Part shown: positions 21,099 to 28,664 of the stretch, piece by piece
Layout of the letters: each line of letters begins with the position of its first letter
Numbering within the stretch: position 1 is the stretch's first letter
From: Streptomyces xylophagus
GTDB lineage: Bacteria > Actinomycetota > Actinomycetes > Streptomycetales > Streptomycetaceae
Assembly: GCF_000716435.1 (NCBI RefSeq)
Contig: NZ_JNWO01000050.1
Span: 1-32,357, forward strand
DNA: 32,357 bases
Direction: 5' to 3'
Notes under the pieces: model-generated
Database searches by the model: none
The model's input: only the letters and a program-made list of their open reading frames with translations
What the model was told of the DNA's origin: nothing
Made by a program: the position numbers and the translations under genes

Positions 21099-23719
21099 TT
21101 GTATCCCTTCTTGGTCAACTGGACGTTCGATGGGGTGGCGTTGGCGAGCTGGGCGAGGAAGCCGCTCACGCGGGTGAGCTGGGCTGAGGCCCGGTCCGTG
21201 AGCGTCTCCAGCGGTGCTGTGCCGGCCGTGGCCCGGGCGGCGCGCGCCAGTGCGGCGACCTGGCCCGGGCGGGCGTAGTCGGCGAAGACGTCGTCCAGGT
21301 GCGGGCCGGTGATCCGGACGGGACCCACACGACGGCCCTTCACGGTCAGCGACATGTAGTGCTCGAACCGGTCCAGGGAGGCGACCACGTCCGGGCTGGG
21401 ACGGTCGCCCCACTCCGCGGTGATCGGCGCGATCGCGGACTGCGAGCCCGCGGTCGACGCCAGGGTGGAGGCGTTCTGTACCAGGGAGAGCCGTACCGGG
21501 ATGGGCAGGCGGGCCAGTAACTGGGTCATGCCGTGGACGTGCACCCGGTACTTGCGGAAGTCCTCGAACATTGCGGCGATCGTCTCCGGGGCCGCGCCCG
21601 TGAGGGTGATGAGCTCGTCGAAGTAGGGGCGGAACGGCACCCGTTGGGCTTCCGGGGTGTCGCGGCGGGAGCGGACGGCCCGCAGCAGGTCGCGGGCCAG
21701 GAGCGCGGTGATGAGCCGGTCGGTGGGCCCGTTGCCGCCCGGGCACACCCACACGATCATCCGGGAGTCCATCGCGGCACGGATGTTGTAGATGCCGGCC
21801 GGCTGCCCCAGGAACGCCCGGGTCACCGGGTTCGCGGACAGGCGGGCGATCGGGTTGAGGACGACGCCTAACGCGTCGGCCGGCAGCGTCGGGAACACCG
21901 TCCGCCACCAGGAACGGGTCTCCTCGTCCAGGCGCCCCTGGACCGCGGTGAGCGCCGGAAGGCGAAAGTCCGGGTCGGTGAGCAGGGACCTCAGATGGAA
22001 GATCGTGGCCTGGTCTTCGGGCCTCCCGGCCTGGCAGGCAGCCTCGTTGACAGCCACCAGCACCGTCAGAGCGGCGGTGAAGATGGTGAGCGCGCGCGGA
22101 GCGGTGGCGTCGTCCCAGCCGAGCACCGACGCATACGCATCCGCGGTCGCCTCGACGACCTCGTGCGCTATCTGACCCTGGTGCATGCCGATCGGATTCC
22201 AGCAACTGAGCTGCGGCGAGAGCCCGTTGGCGTTCAGGTCGACCAGAGCGATCCGCTGCATGAGGTGGTCGTGGGCCAGGAACGGCAGGGCCCGTGGCCA
22301 GGAGTCGCGGTGCGGGTCGACGAACATCAGCCCGCCGCCGGCGTGCGCCCAGCCGATCGCCTGGGCGAGCGCACGCTCGGTTTTGCCGCCGCCCGCTTTG
22401 CCCACCCCGACCTCGAACAGAGTCTCGCTCGCGTAGGTGGCGACCAGGCGTCGGCGACCGTCGGGCCTCCGGTAGATGCCCTGCAGCAGCAGGTCGGGAT
22501 TCTTGTGCTCGAACGTCGGCAGGTCGCCGGCGAGCAGCGGCAGGCGGCAGTGCACCGTGGGTGGCTTGAGCAGCCCGGTCAGCTCCTCCAGCCGGACCCA
22601 GTTCGGGCGAGGCGGCTGGCAGTGCCCCAGATTCCAGCGGCGTTCGAAACTCCGCCTGGTCGGCCAGTGGTCGGCGCCGAACCGCCACGGCCCCGCCCTC
22701 CAGCCGCGCATCGCCCAGCGTGAGCCGCCGCCGAACACGTCGAGCGCGGCCTGGAGTTGAGCCAGACGGGCCTGGGCACGCCCTTCAACATTGGAGGCGC
22801 ACATCACGAGCAGCTGCACGCGCACCAGGTGGTCGTCCTCGAAGAGCTTGCCCAGCGCTTCCTGCGGGTCGACCCGGCGGGGGACCGGCGGCATGACCAG
22901 CCGGCGTCCGCCCCCGCCCTGCTTCCCGGCCACCAACTGCTGCAACTGCCAGGACAGCGAGTCCTCGATACCGGTCGCGTCCTGCCGTATCCACCGGGCG
23001 GCCCGCGCGGCCTCCCGCCGCTCCGCACGCCGCGCGTCCGTCATCAGCTGCAGACGACGCGCGCGCAGTGTCCATTTGGGGGCACGCTGGATGTCGAGGC
23101 GGATCTCGGCCAGGTCACCCAGCTCGGCGCGGAGGTCGGAGACGGCGTCGATCAGCGGCTGGAGCGGGTCGGGGGCGAGGGGGACTTCCCGCAGGGGTGC
23201 GGTCGGCTTGCCGCGCAGGATGAACTCCGCCCGCACCACGTGGTCACGGCGCTTGTCGGCCAGGGGGCGGACCCGGTTCACGGTCACGGCGGGACCGAAC
23301 GGTGTGATCGACAGGAGGCGTTCGCCGCCCGCGGGGCCTTCGATCCGGTACCGCAACGGGCTGGAGCCATCCGCACGCATCCGGACCTGCACCGTCTTCG
23401 ACCGGCGCGGCGCCCACCAGGGCATGGAGGTCGAGGCCCGGGCGAGCTGGACACCCCGGCGGAAGATCTCCTCGAAACCGGGGTCGAAGTGCCGTGACGG
23501 CACGAGCTCCAACGCCATTCGCTCAGCCGAGGCCTTGCGCGCCAGGCGGCGCACCACCACCTCGCTCGCCGTCCAGACGACGACCGCGGCCGCGGCCACC
23601 ACCCACCAGTAGGTGATCACCCAGCCGACAGCGTGAACGACGCCGACCATGAGGCTGAGGGCCTGACCGGATGCCGTCTGGTCCGCCTGGGCGGTCAGGT
23701 ACGGGGCTGCGGAGTCCAC
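21095..23719 (-). CDS. VirD4/TraG-like type IV coupling ATPase
   Basis: 874 aa from the GTG at 23719, with AAAGGAG seven bases upstream. It overlaps the upstream gene by 25 bp. One N-terminal helix (about 29-52, WVITYWWVVAAAAVVVW) is followed by a large domain of some 350 residues with an Arg-rich helical part. The ATPase domain has Walker A GKAGGGK446-T and the Walker B-like YFDELITL, plus QLLARLP and QNASTLAST segments typical of TraG/VirD4-type or HerA-like motors. It should couple substrate DNA to the secretion channel. Two leucines use TTA (codon 617 at 21869-21871; codon 734 at 21518-21520), both in the motor domain. Confidence 0.88.
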   Translation of the reverse strand: MDSAAPYLTAQADQTASGQALSLMVGVVHAVGWVITYWWVVAAAAVVVWTASEVVVRRLARKASAERMALELVPSRHFDPGFEEIFRRGVQLARASTSMPWWAPRRSKTVQVRMRADGSSPLRYRIEGPAGGERLLSITPFGPAVTVNRVRPLADKRRDHVVRAEFILRGKPTAPLREVPLAPDPLQPLIDAVSDLRAELGDLAEIRLDIQRAPKWTLRARRLQLMTDARRAERREAARAARWIRQDATGIEDSLSWQLQQLVAGKQGGGGRRLVMPPVPRRVDPQEALGKLFEDDHLVRVQLLVMCASNVEGRAQARLAQLQAALDVFGGGSRWAMRGWRAGPWRFGADHWPTRRSFERRWNLGHCQPPRPNWVRLEELTGLLKPPTVHCRLPLLAGDLPTFEHKNPDLLLQGIYRRPDGRRRLVATYASETLFEVGVGKAGGGKTERALAQAIGWAHAGGGLMFVDPHRDSWPRALPFLAHDHLMQRIALVDLNANGLSPQLSCWNPIGMHQGQIAHEVVEATADAYASVLGWDDATAPRALTIFTAALTVLVAVNEAACQAGRPEDQATIFHLRSLLTDPDFRLPALTAVQGRLDEETRSWWRTVFPTLPADALGVVLNPIARLSANPVTRAFLGQPAGIYNIRAAMDSRMIVWVCPGGNGPTDRLITALLARDLLRAVRSRRDTPEAQRVPFRPYFDELITLTGAAPETIAAMFEDFRKYRVHVHGMTQLLARLPIPVRLSLVQNASTLASTAGSQSAIAPITAEWGDRPSPDVVASLDRFEHYMSLTVKGRRVGPVRITGPHLDDVFADYARPGQVAALARAARATAGTAPLETLTDRASAQLTRVSGFLAQLANATPSNVQLTKKGYK

Positions 23720-24351
23720 GTCACGGCTCCTTTCTTGATGGTGCGGGTGAAGTGCCAGTCGGTGATGTTGAGGTCGGTGAAGGTGCCGCCGCGATCGGTG
23801 CCGGCCCACACCAGATGGACCACCGCTTTGTCGGGGCTGTGGTCGCGGCGGGCGATCGCGGCCTGGATGCGGAAGCGGGCGGTGGCGAACGCCGGGGCCA
23901 GCGACCGGTCCGAGTCAGGGAAGACGTTTGGCCACGTGGTGCGGCCGATGCCGGTGGCGTCCGCGCGCAGCAGCGCGCGGCCGGCGGCGAGCAACTTCCG
24001 CTCGTCGGTGGCGGGAAGATCGGCGGGCCAGGCTGCGACCAGGTTCCGCTGGACAGCCCCGTCGCCGGCCACGCCCTCGCCGTGCGGTGGGAGTGCGGAC
24101 TCGACGGCCGACGGTGTCGCTGCCGAGGGAGTCACGCTGGCAACCGCGCCGGCGGCCGGCTTGCCCGTGGCGGACGCAGCGGCCGCCGAGGACGGGATCG
24201 TGGACGCGTGCACGGTGGGCGCCACCGCCACCGCCACCGTCGGCGTCGACGGTTCCTGACCGTGCGGCACGCCCAGCAGGGCGATGCCGGCGACGGCGAG
24301 GATGACGGTGGACAGCACCAGCAGACGCGGTGTGCGCGGGGTGGTGGTCAC
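23695..24351 (-). CDS. Bitopic transfer protein, possible VirB8/TcpC analogue
   Basis: 218 aa from the GTG at 24351 (GTGA overlap with the hydrolase stop). The longer frame to 24936 is a shadow. A short cytoplasmic N-terminus and one helix (about 9-26) are followed by an Ala/Ser/Thr/Pro-rich spacer and a folded C-terminal domain of about 110 residues (WPNVFPDSDRSLAPAFATARF, then VHLVWAGTDRGGTFTDLNITDWHFTRT split by a turn). A single helix plus an NTF2-like extracytoplasmic domain is the VirB8/TcpC layout, and the gene order supports this. Sequence identity alone does not, so this is an inference. Confidence 0.6.
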   Translation of the reverse strand: MTTTPRTPRLLVLSTVILAVAGIALLGVPHGQEPSTPTVAVAVAPTVHASTIPSSAAAASATGKPAAGAVASVTPSAATPSAVESALPPHGEGVAGDGAVQRNLVAAWPADLPATDERKLLAAGRALLRADATGIGRTTWPNVFPDSDRSLAPAFATARFRIQAAIARRDHSPDKAVVHLVWAGTDRGGTFTDLNITDWHFTRTIKKGAVTWTPQPRT

Positions 24352-25508
24352 AGGAGCCGTGCTCCTCCCGCGTAGCCGGACATCGTGTCGACGGCGTCCA
24401 GGCGCACCACGGTGCCCGGTCGGGGGGCGTTGACCATCTGTCCGCTGCCCAGGTAGATCCCGACGTGGTAGATCGTGGAATCGCGTCCGGGCGCGGTGGC
24501 GAAGAAGATCAGGTCGCCGGGCTTGAGGAAGAGCGGCCCGAGACCGGCGGGGATCCGCTGGCCGGCACCGGCCTGGGCGGCTGCGACGCGCGGCAGGGTG
24601 ATGCCGGTTCTTGCGTAGGCGTACTGGGTCAGTCCGGAGCAGTCGAAGCCCTTGATGTTGGTGCCGCTCTTGCCGCTGGGGGAGCAGCAGGTGCCGTAGG
24701 ACTTGCCGTGCGCGTTGCCGCCGCCCCAGGAGTAGGGGACACCCCTTTGGGAGAGGGCGGCCTCGATGACGGTGCGGACCCTGCCCGTGACGTTCGTCAG
24801 GTCCGGGTCCTTGGCGGCCGTCGTGTACTGGGCGATCCACCCCAGCACGTCGGCTACGTACGCATCCGAGTGGTTGTACTGCAGGATCGCGGCCTTGAGC
24901 GGCGAACCCTGCGTCAGATCCCGGCCGCCTCCGCACAGGTAGACGGCGGCGCCGAGGGCGGCATCATCGGCGTTGTGCGGGTCGGCGACCTTGTCGCCGT
25001 TACCGTCCTTGCCGACGCTTTCCCACGTGGAGGGCAGGAACTGAAATGGTCCGACGGCACGCTCCCCGCTCGCGGTGCCGTCCCATTTGCCGCCGTCGGT
25101 GTCCGCGACGGCGGTGGTGTTGCCTCCGGCGCCGGAGCCGTTGAGGAGAACTCCGTAGATCTTCGGCGTGATGTCGCCGTTGGCGGCGATGCCGTGACCG
25201 ATGGCGTGGTTGGACTCGACCTTGGCGATCCCGGCGAGAACCTGCCAGCGCATGCCCTGGCACTTCGGAACGTACTGGCCGACTTGCTGGGCGGCCTTCT
25301 TGTAGGCGGTGAGCATGCGCGCCGGGATGTCTGCGGCACTGCCGCCCTCGGCGATTCCGCCGTCGTCGCTCGCCCCCGTCTTCAGTGCCACGTAGGCGCC
25401 GATCGCGTTCGATACGGGTACGGCGCAGCACACGGCGGCGAACATCAGCAGTGCGACCACGCAGCCCCACTGCTTCATTCGCTTCATACGGCGCCCGCGT
25501 TGGCTCAC
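24348..25508 (-). CDS. Bifunctional lytic transglycosylase / NlpC-P60 endopeptidase
   Basis: 386 aa, GTG start in a GTGA overlap with the VirB6-like stop; an internal ATG at residue 8 is possible. A membrane anchor lies at 15-37. The transglycosylase domain (about 60-240) has catalytic E98 in KVESNH and GPFQFLPSTW. The NlpC/P60 domain (about 243-386) has C290 in FDCSGL, H348 in YHVGIYLG, and the polar third residue in QMVNAPRPG. The two activities cut glycan strands and peptide cross-links. This is the Gram-positive counterpart of VirB1 and opens the wall for the transfer channel, as TcpG- or CwlT-type proteins do on conjugative elements. Several Cys in the linker between domains (C274, C275) are unusual. 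Confidence 0.92.
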   Translation of the reverse strand: MSQRGRRMKRMKQWGCVVALLMFAAVCCAVPVSNAIGAYVALKTGASDDGGIAEGGSAADIPARMLTAYKKAAQQVGQYVPKCQGMRWQVLAGIAKVESNHAIGHGIAANGDITPKIYGVLLNGSGAGGNTTAVADTDGGKWDGTASGERAVGPFQFLPSTWESVGKDGNGDKVADPHNADDAALGAAVYLCGGGRDLTQGSPLKAAILQYNHSDAYVADVLGWIAQYTTAAKDPDLTNVTGRVRTVIEAALSQRGVPYSWGGGNAHGKSYGTCCSPSGKSGTNIKGFDCSGLTQYAYARTGITLPRVAAAQAGAGQRIPAGLGPLFLKPGDLIFFATAPGRDSTIYHVGIYLGSGQMVNAPRPGTVVRLDAVDTMSGYAGGARLL

Positions 25509-28309
25509 TCGTCCTCACCGTCCTGGATCCGCCACCGTTCCCGCATGGCGCGCAGTGCTTCGGCCTGCCGCATCCGCTCCCGCAGTTGGTCCTGGTTGCC
25601 GGTGCCCGCGTTACCGCCCGTGCCGTGGCCTCCGGTCGGAGCGGGCCCGGTCCCGCCTGACGGACGGGCCGTGGGCCCGGGGGCGAGGCGGGACGTCCGT
25701 GAAGGCGCCGGAGCAGGCGCCGGAGCAGGCGCCGGCGGGGTGGGACCGCCGCCCGCACGGGGTGGCGTGCCTGGGCCGGGGCTGGGCGGGCGGCCGCCCG
25801 GCGCTGTCGGCCGTGGTGGTGCTGTCGGGCGGGCAGGCACGGCCGGTGCCGGCGTGGCCGGAGTCGTTGTGGTTGCCGGACGACGGCTGAGGAGCCGACC
25901 GGTCTGGCCACTGACCCGGGCCACGGCGAGGCCTGTGTCGACCCAGGCCCGGGCGTCCTCGCGCCCGGTGTTGCCCCACACACGTAGCTGCTGCTGTGCG
26001 TCCTGCGTGTAGCGCGAGCCGCCCGCCCCGGCGCGGCGGACGTTGGCCGGGAGCCCGACCGTCCCTCCGTACGCGGCCCGGCCGCCCCGGTTGAGGATGC
26101 GGTAGCCGCGGAAACGGACCAGCCGGTTGTGGGCGCGCGTCGACAGCAGGGTGCGGTCGGAGTTCTGGTCGTGCAGAAACTGGCCGTTGTTGCGGTTGAC
26201 GACTTGGCCCTGGTCGTTGCGGTACCGGTCGGGCGGCCCTCCGGGCCTGCCGGGACCTCCGCCAGGTCCGCCCGGACCGCCAGGTCCGCTGCCCCACGGC
26301 CCGCCCCCGCCGGGGTCGCCGTCGGCGGTGGGCTTGCGCCACTTGGCCAGCTGCTCCCGGTCCGGGCGCCTGCCGATCAGCAGCCAGTGGGAGCCTTTCA
26401 GGCCGAGCCGTGCGCCCAGACCGCCGACGGCTGCGGCGGCGGTGAGCGGGGCGAGACCGCGTCCGGCTTCGGCGGTGGCGTCGGCGAGGATCCCGCCGGT
26501 GTCCACCGGCATGCCGGCGCCGTCGACGAGGGAGGTGAGCGCGCTCAGCAGCCGGTAGCGGGTGCCGAGCAGCCCGAACCGGCCGCCCCCACCGCCGGCG
26601 AACATGCGCAGCCCGCCGCCGTAACCGCCCATCGCGGCAGGGGAGTTCATGGCGAGGGCGGCGCCGAGTTCGGAGGTGTCGCCGGGCAGGTGGGTGCCGC
26701 CGACCTTGGCGTAGCGCATCCGCATCGCCGTGCGCCGGCCGAAGGAGGTGATGCCGCTCAGCAGGCGGCGGTGACCTGCCGCGCCGGCGATCGCCAGCAC
26801 GTCGATGAGCAGGATCCGTTCCACAACGAGGTCGGGGCCGTTGGTGATGGTGGCGTCGACGGCGATGCCGAAGAACGGGATGAACGCGCAGATCGCGAGG
26901 AGCGCGAGGATCGCGATCCCCCACAGGGACAGCCATTTCCACACGCTCTGGCGCGGTGGCCCGGGCAGCATGCCGGCGACGAAGGTGACGCCGCCGGCGG
27001 CCGCCGCTGCGGCGCAGATGCCCTGGGTACCGAGCAGCACGATCGCGGAGGACAGCAACATCCCGCAGATGAACAGCGCGGCGACCAGCAGCAGTGCGGC
27101 GCCGCCGACCCGCCACCAGGTGGGCTTCTCGGCGTAGGCGGCGCACGCCTTGCCGACCGGACCTGCCTTCTTCATGTCGGAGAGGAACGCGGCGAACTCC
27201 TGGTCCTCCTCGTTGACAACAGGGTTGGTGGCCTCCAGTAGTGCGCTGCCCGGGGTGAGCTCGGGCAGCGTGTTCCCGGACACCTTGGCGTCGCGGCCGC
27301 GCTCGCAGAACTCCTTGGCGTCGCCGATGACCCAGCGGCAGGCATCCTTGGTCTTCTTCTTCTCCTGTTGGGCTTGCTCGCAGTAGCTCTGAGCGGATAC
27401 TTCGAGCTGGCTGCAGTCGGCTGCCTCCGTCGTGCTGGCCTTGTATCCACCGCTCACCCACATCAGATGGATCGCGTAGGCCTTGCGGTCGGACGCCTTC
27501 GCCGGATCGAGGACGCGGCCGTACTCCAGCAGCATGTAGGGCTTGACGATCAGCGCGTTGGTGATCGAGTCCTGGAGGGGACGGGCCACCTCCGCCGCGG
27601 AGACGGGCGCCGCGTCTTCCAGCTGCAGGCACGTGAGTTCGGCGTTGCCGGCCATCCCCGCGCACGGGTCGGTGGAGGCGATCTTGCCGCCCCAGTCGTA
27701 GGAGTTGACACTCTGCTGGGCGACGGAGGCGGCCACCTGTTGCGCCTGTCCGAGCGGTCCGTGCTGGGTGAGGAGGTAGTCGGGGCGCACGAACGCGGAG
27801 GCGGCGAATGCGGCGATCAGCAGGGTCAGGAAGATCTCGCCCAGCCCGCGGCCGACCCGACCGCGCACGATCATGAAACCGGCGAAGACGAAACTCCAGG
27901 CCAGCAGGAGACCTTTCAGTCCGAGCGTGTCGACGACTACATGGTCGTAGGCGTCGGCGACCTTCTGCGCCGGACGGATCAGGATCTTCAGCAGCGGGAA
28001 CTGGAAGGCGAGTTGGATAGCCCACCCGGCGAGTCCGACCAGCAGCCGGATCAGGGTGAACAGGCCGGACAGGGCGAACGCGAGGGCCTGCGCTTTGAAG
28101 TCGATGATGGAGCCGGGCTCGGAGCCCAGGTCGTAGCCGTTGATCGGCACGCCTTCGGAGGAGGTGATGTTCAGTGGTGCGAGGAGGTCCCCGGTTTCGC
28201 TGCTGTTGCTCGCTGCGTACACGACCTGGGTGTTGACCATCACGAACACGCCGGTGAGCAGCAGGACGAACCCGGCCGAGCGCAGGGTGCGGCGGTCTGG
28301 GCGCCGCAT
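25505..28309 (-). CDS. VirB6/TrbL-like polytopic channel protein
   Basis: 934 aa. A signal-like first helix (GFVLLLTGVFVMVNTQVVYA) and about seven further helices occur before residue 540. A large extracytoplasmic loop (about 178-398) lies in between. The C-terminal 390 residues are cytoplasmic, Gly- and Pro-rich (GGPGGPGGGPGRPGG; PAPAPAPAPAP encoded by a 12-bp repeat near 25704-25738), and end in a charged helix. The loop holds three Cys-x10-Cys units: C216-C227, C299-C310 and C324-C335, the last being CRWVIGDAKEFCERG. The product should form the membrane channel of the type IV system. Large size with a disordered tail is normal for actinobacterial TrbL-like proteins. Confidence 0.84.
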   Translation of the reverse strand: MRRPDRRTLRSAGFVLLLTGVFVMVNTQVVYAASNSSETGDLLAPLNITSSEGVPINGYDLGSEPGSIIDFKAQALAFALSGLFTLIRLLVGLAGWAIQLAFQFPLLKILIRPAQKVADAYDHVVVDTLGLKGLLLAWSFVFAGFMIVRGRVGRGLGEIFLTLLIAAFAASAFVRPDYLLTQHGPLGQAQQVAASVAQQSVNSYDWGGKIASTDPCAGMAGNAELTCLQLEDAAPVSAAEVARPLQDSITNALIVKPYMLLEYGRVLDPAKASDRKAYAIHLMWVSGGYKASTTEAADCSQLEVSAQSYCEQAQQEKKKTKDACRWVIGDAKEFCERGRDAKVSGNTLPELTPGSALLEATNPVVNEEDQEFAAFLSDMKKAGPVGKACAAYAEKPTWWRVGGAALLLVAALFICGMLLSSAIVLLGTQGICAAAAAAGGVTFVAGMLPGPPRQSVWKWLSLWGIAILALLAICAFIPFFGIAVDATITNGPDLVVERILLIDVLAIAGAAGHRRLLSGITSFGRRTAMRMRYAKVGGTHLPGDTSELGAALAMNSPAAMGGYGGGLRMFAGGGGGRFGLLGTRYRLLSALTSLVDGAGMPVDTGGILADATAEAGRGLAPLTAAAAVGGLGARLGLKGSHWLLIGRRPDREQLAKWRKPTADGDPGGGGPWGSGPGGPGGPGGGPGRPGGPPDRYRNDQGQVVNRNNGQFLHDQNSDRTLLSTRAHNRLVRFRGYRILNRGGRAAYGGTVGLPANVRRAGAGGSRYTQDAQQQLRVWGNTGREDARAWVDTGLAVARVSGQTGRLLSRRPATTTTPATPAPAVPARPTAPPRPTAPGGRPPSPGPGTPPRAGGGPTPPAPAPAPAPAPSRTSRLAPGPTARPSGGTGPAPTGGHGTGGNAGTGNQDQLRERMRQAEALRAMRERWRIQDGEDE

Positions 28310-28310
28310 G

Positions 28311-28664
28311 TCAGTGCCGCCTCTGCCGGGCGGCGTGGCGCCGCCAGACGACGAGAGCGGTCAGGCCCGCGCCGACCGACAGCAGTCGCCATGCTGCCGC
28401 AGTCCTGCCGTGGTGCTCGGCCGAGGCGGTGTGTGCGGTGCCGCGTTCGCAGTACGCCTTGGCCCGTCCCAGGATCAGGCGGCACGGATCATCGTGCGCG
28501 GGCGGTGAACTGGCTGTGAAGGCTTGCCCGGTGTGCGGCCACCAACCCTCCGGTACGCCCACCCCGCAAACCAGGACGAGCACGCCGACGGCCACGGCGA
28601 TCACGGTGAGGACGGCCGCGGCCGCGCGGATGCGCCGGGAGCGGTCCCACAAGGAAGAGATCAT
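28311..28664 (-). CDS. Small two-helix membrane protein with VirB6-like Cys motif
   Basis: 117 aa, ATG in an ATGA overlap with the VirB4 stop and one base before the VirB6-like gene. Helix 1 (about 14-37) and helix 2 (about 88-107) flank an extracytoplasmic loop containing C61-RLILGRAKAY-C72-ERG. This matches the third Cys unit of the adjacent VirB6-like protein at most positions (C-R, G, A-K, aromatic, C-E-R-G). No known family is recognised. It may be a VirB3-like or accessory subunit that contacts or mimics the VirB6 loop. Confidence 0.72.
   Translation of the reverse strand: MISSLWDRSRRIRAAAAVLTVIAVAVGVLVLVCGVGVPEGWWPHTGQAFTASSPPAHDDPCRLILGRAKAYCERGTAHTASAEHHGRTAAAWRLLSVGAGLTALVVWRRHAARQRRH

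Noticed and set aside
21099..22688. N-terminal extension of the replication-relaxation frame
   Set aside because: The extension is the antiparallel or shifted shadow of the VirD4 gene. The GTG at 21098 has the coupled overlap.
27368..28519. Plus-strand frame of 383 codons opposite the VirB6-like gene
   Set aside because: Gly/Glu/Gln-rich with no helices or motifs, while the minus-strand frame has clear membrane segments.
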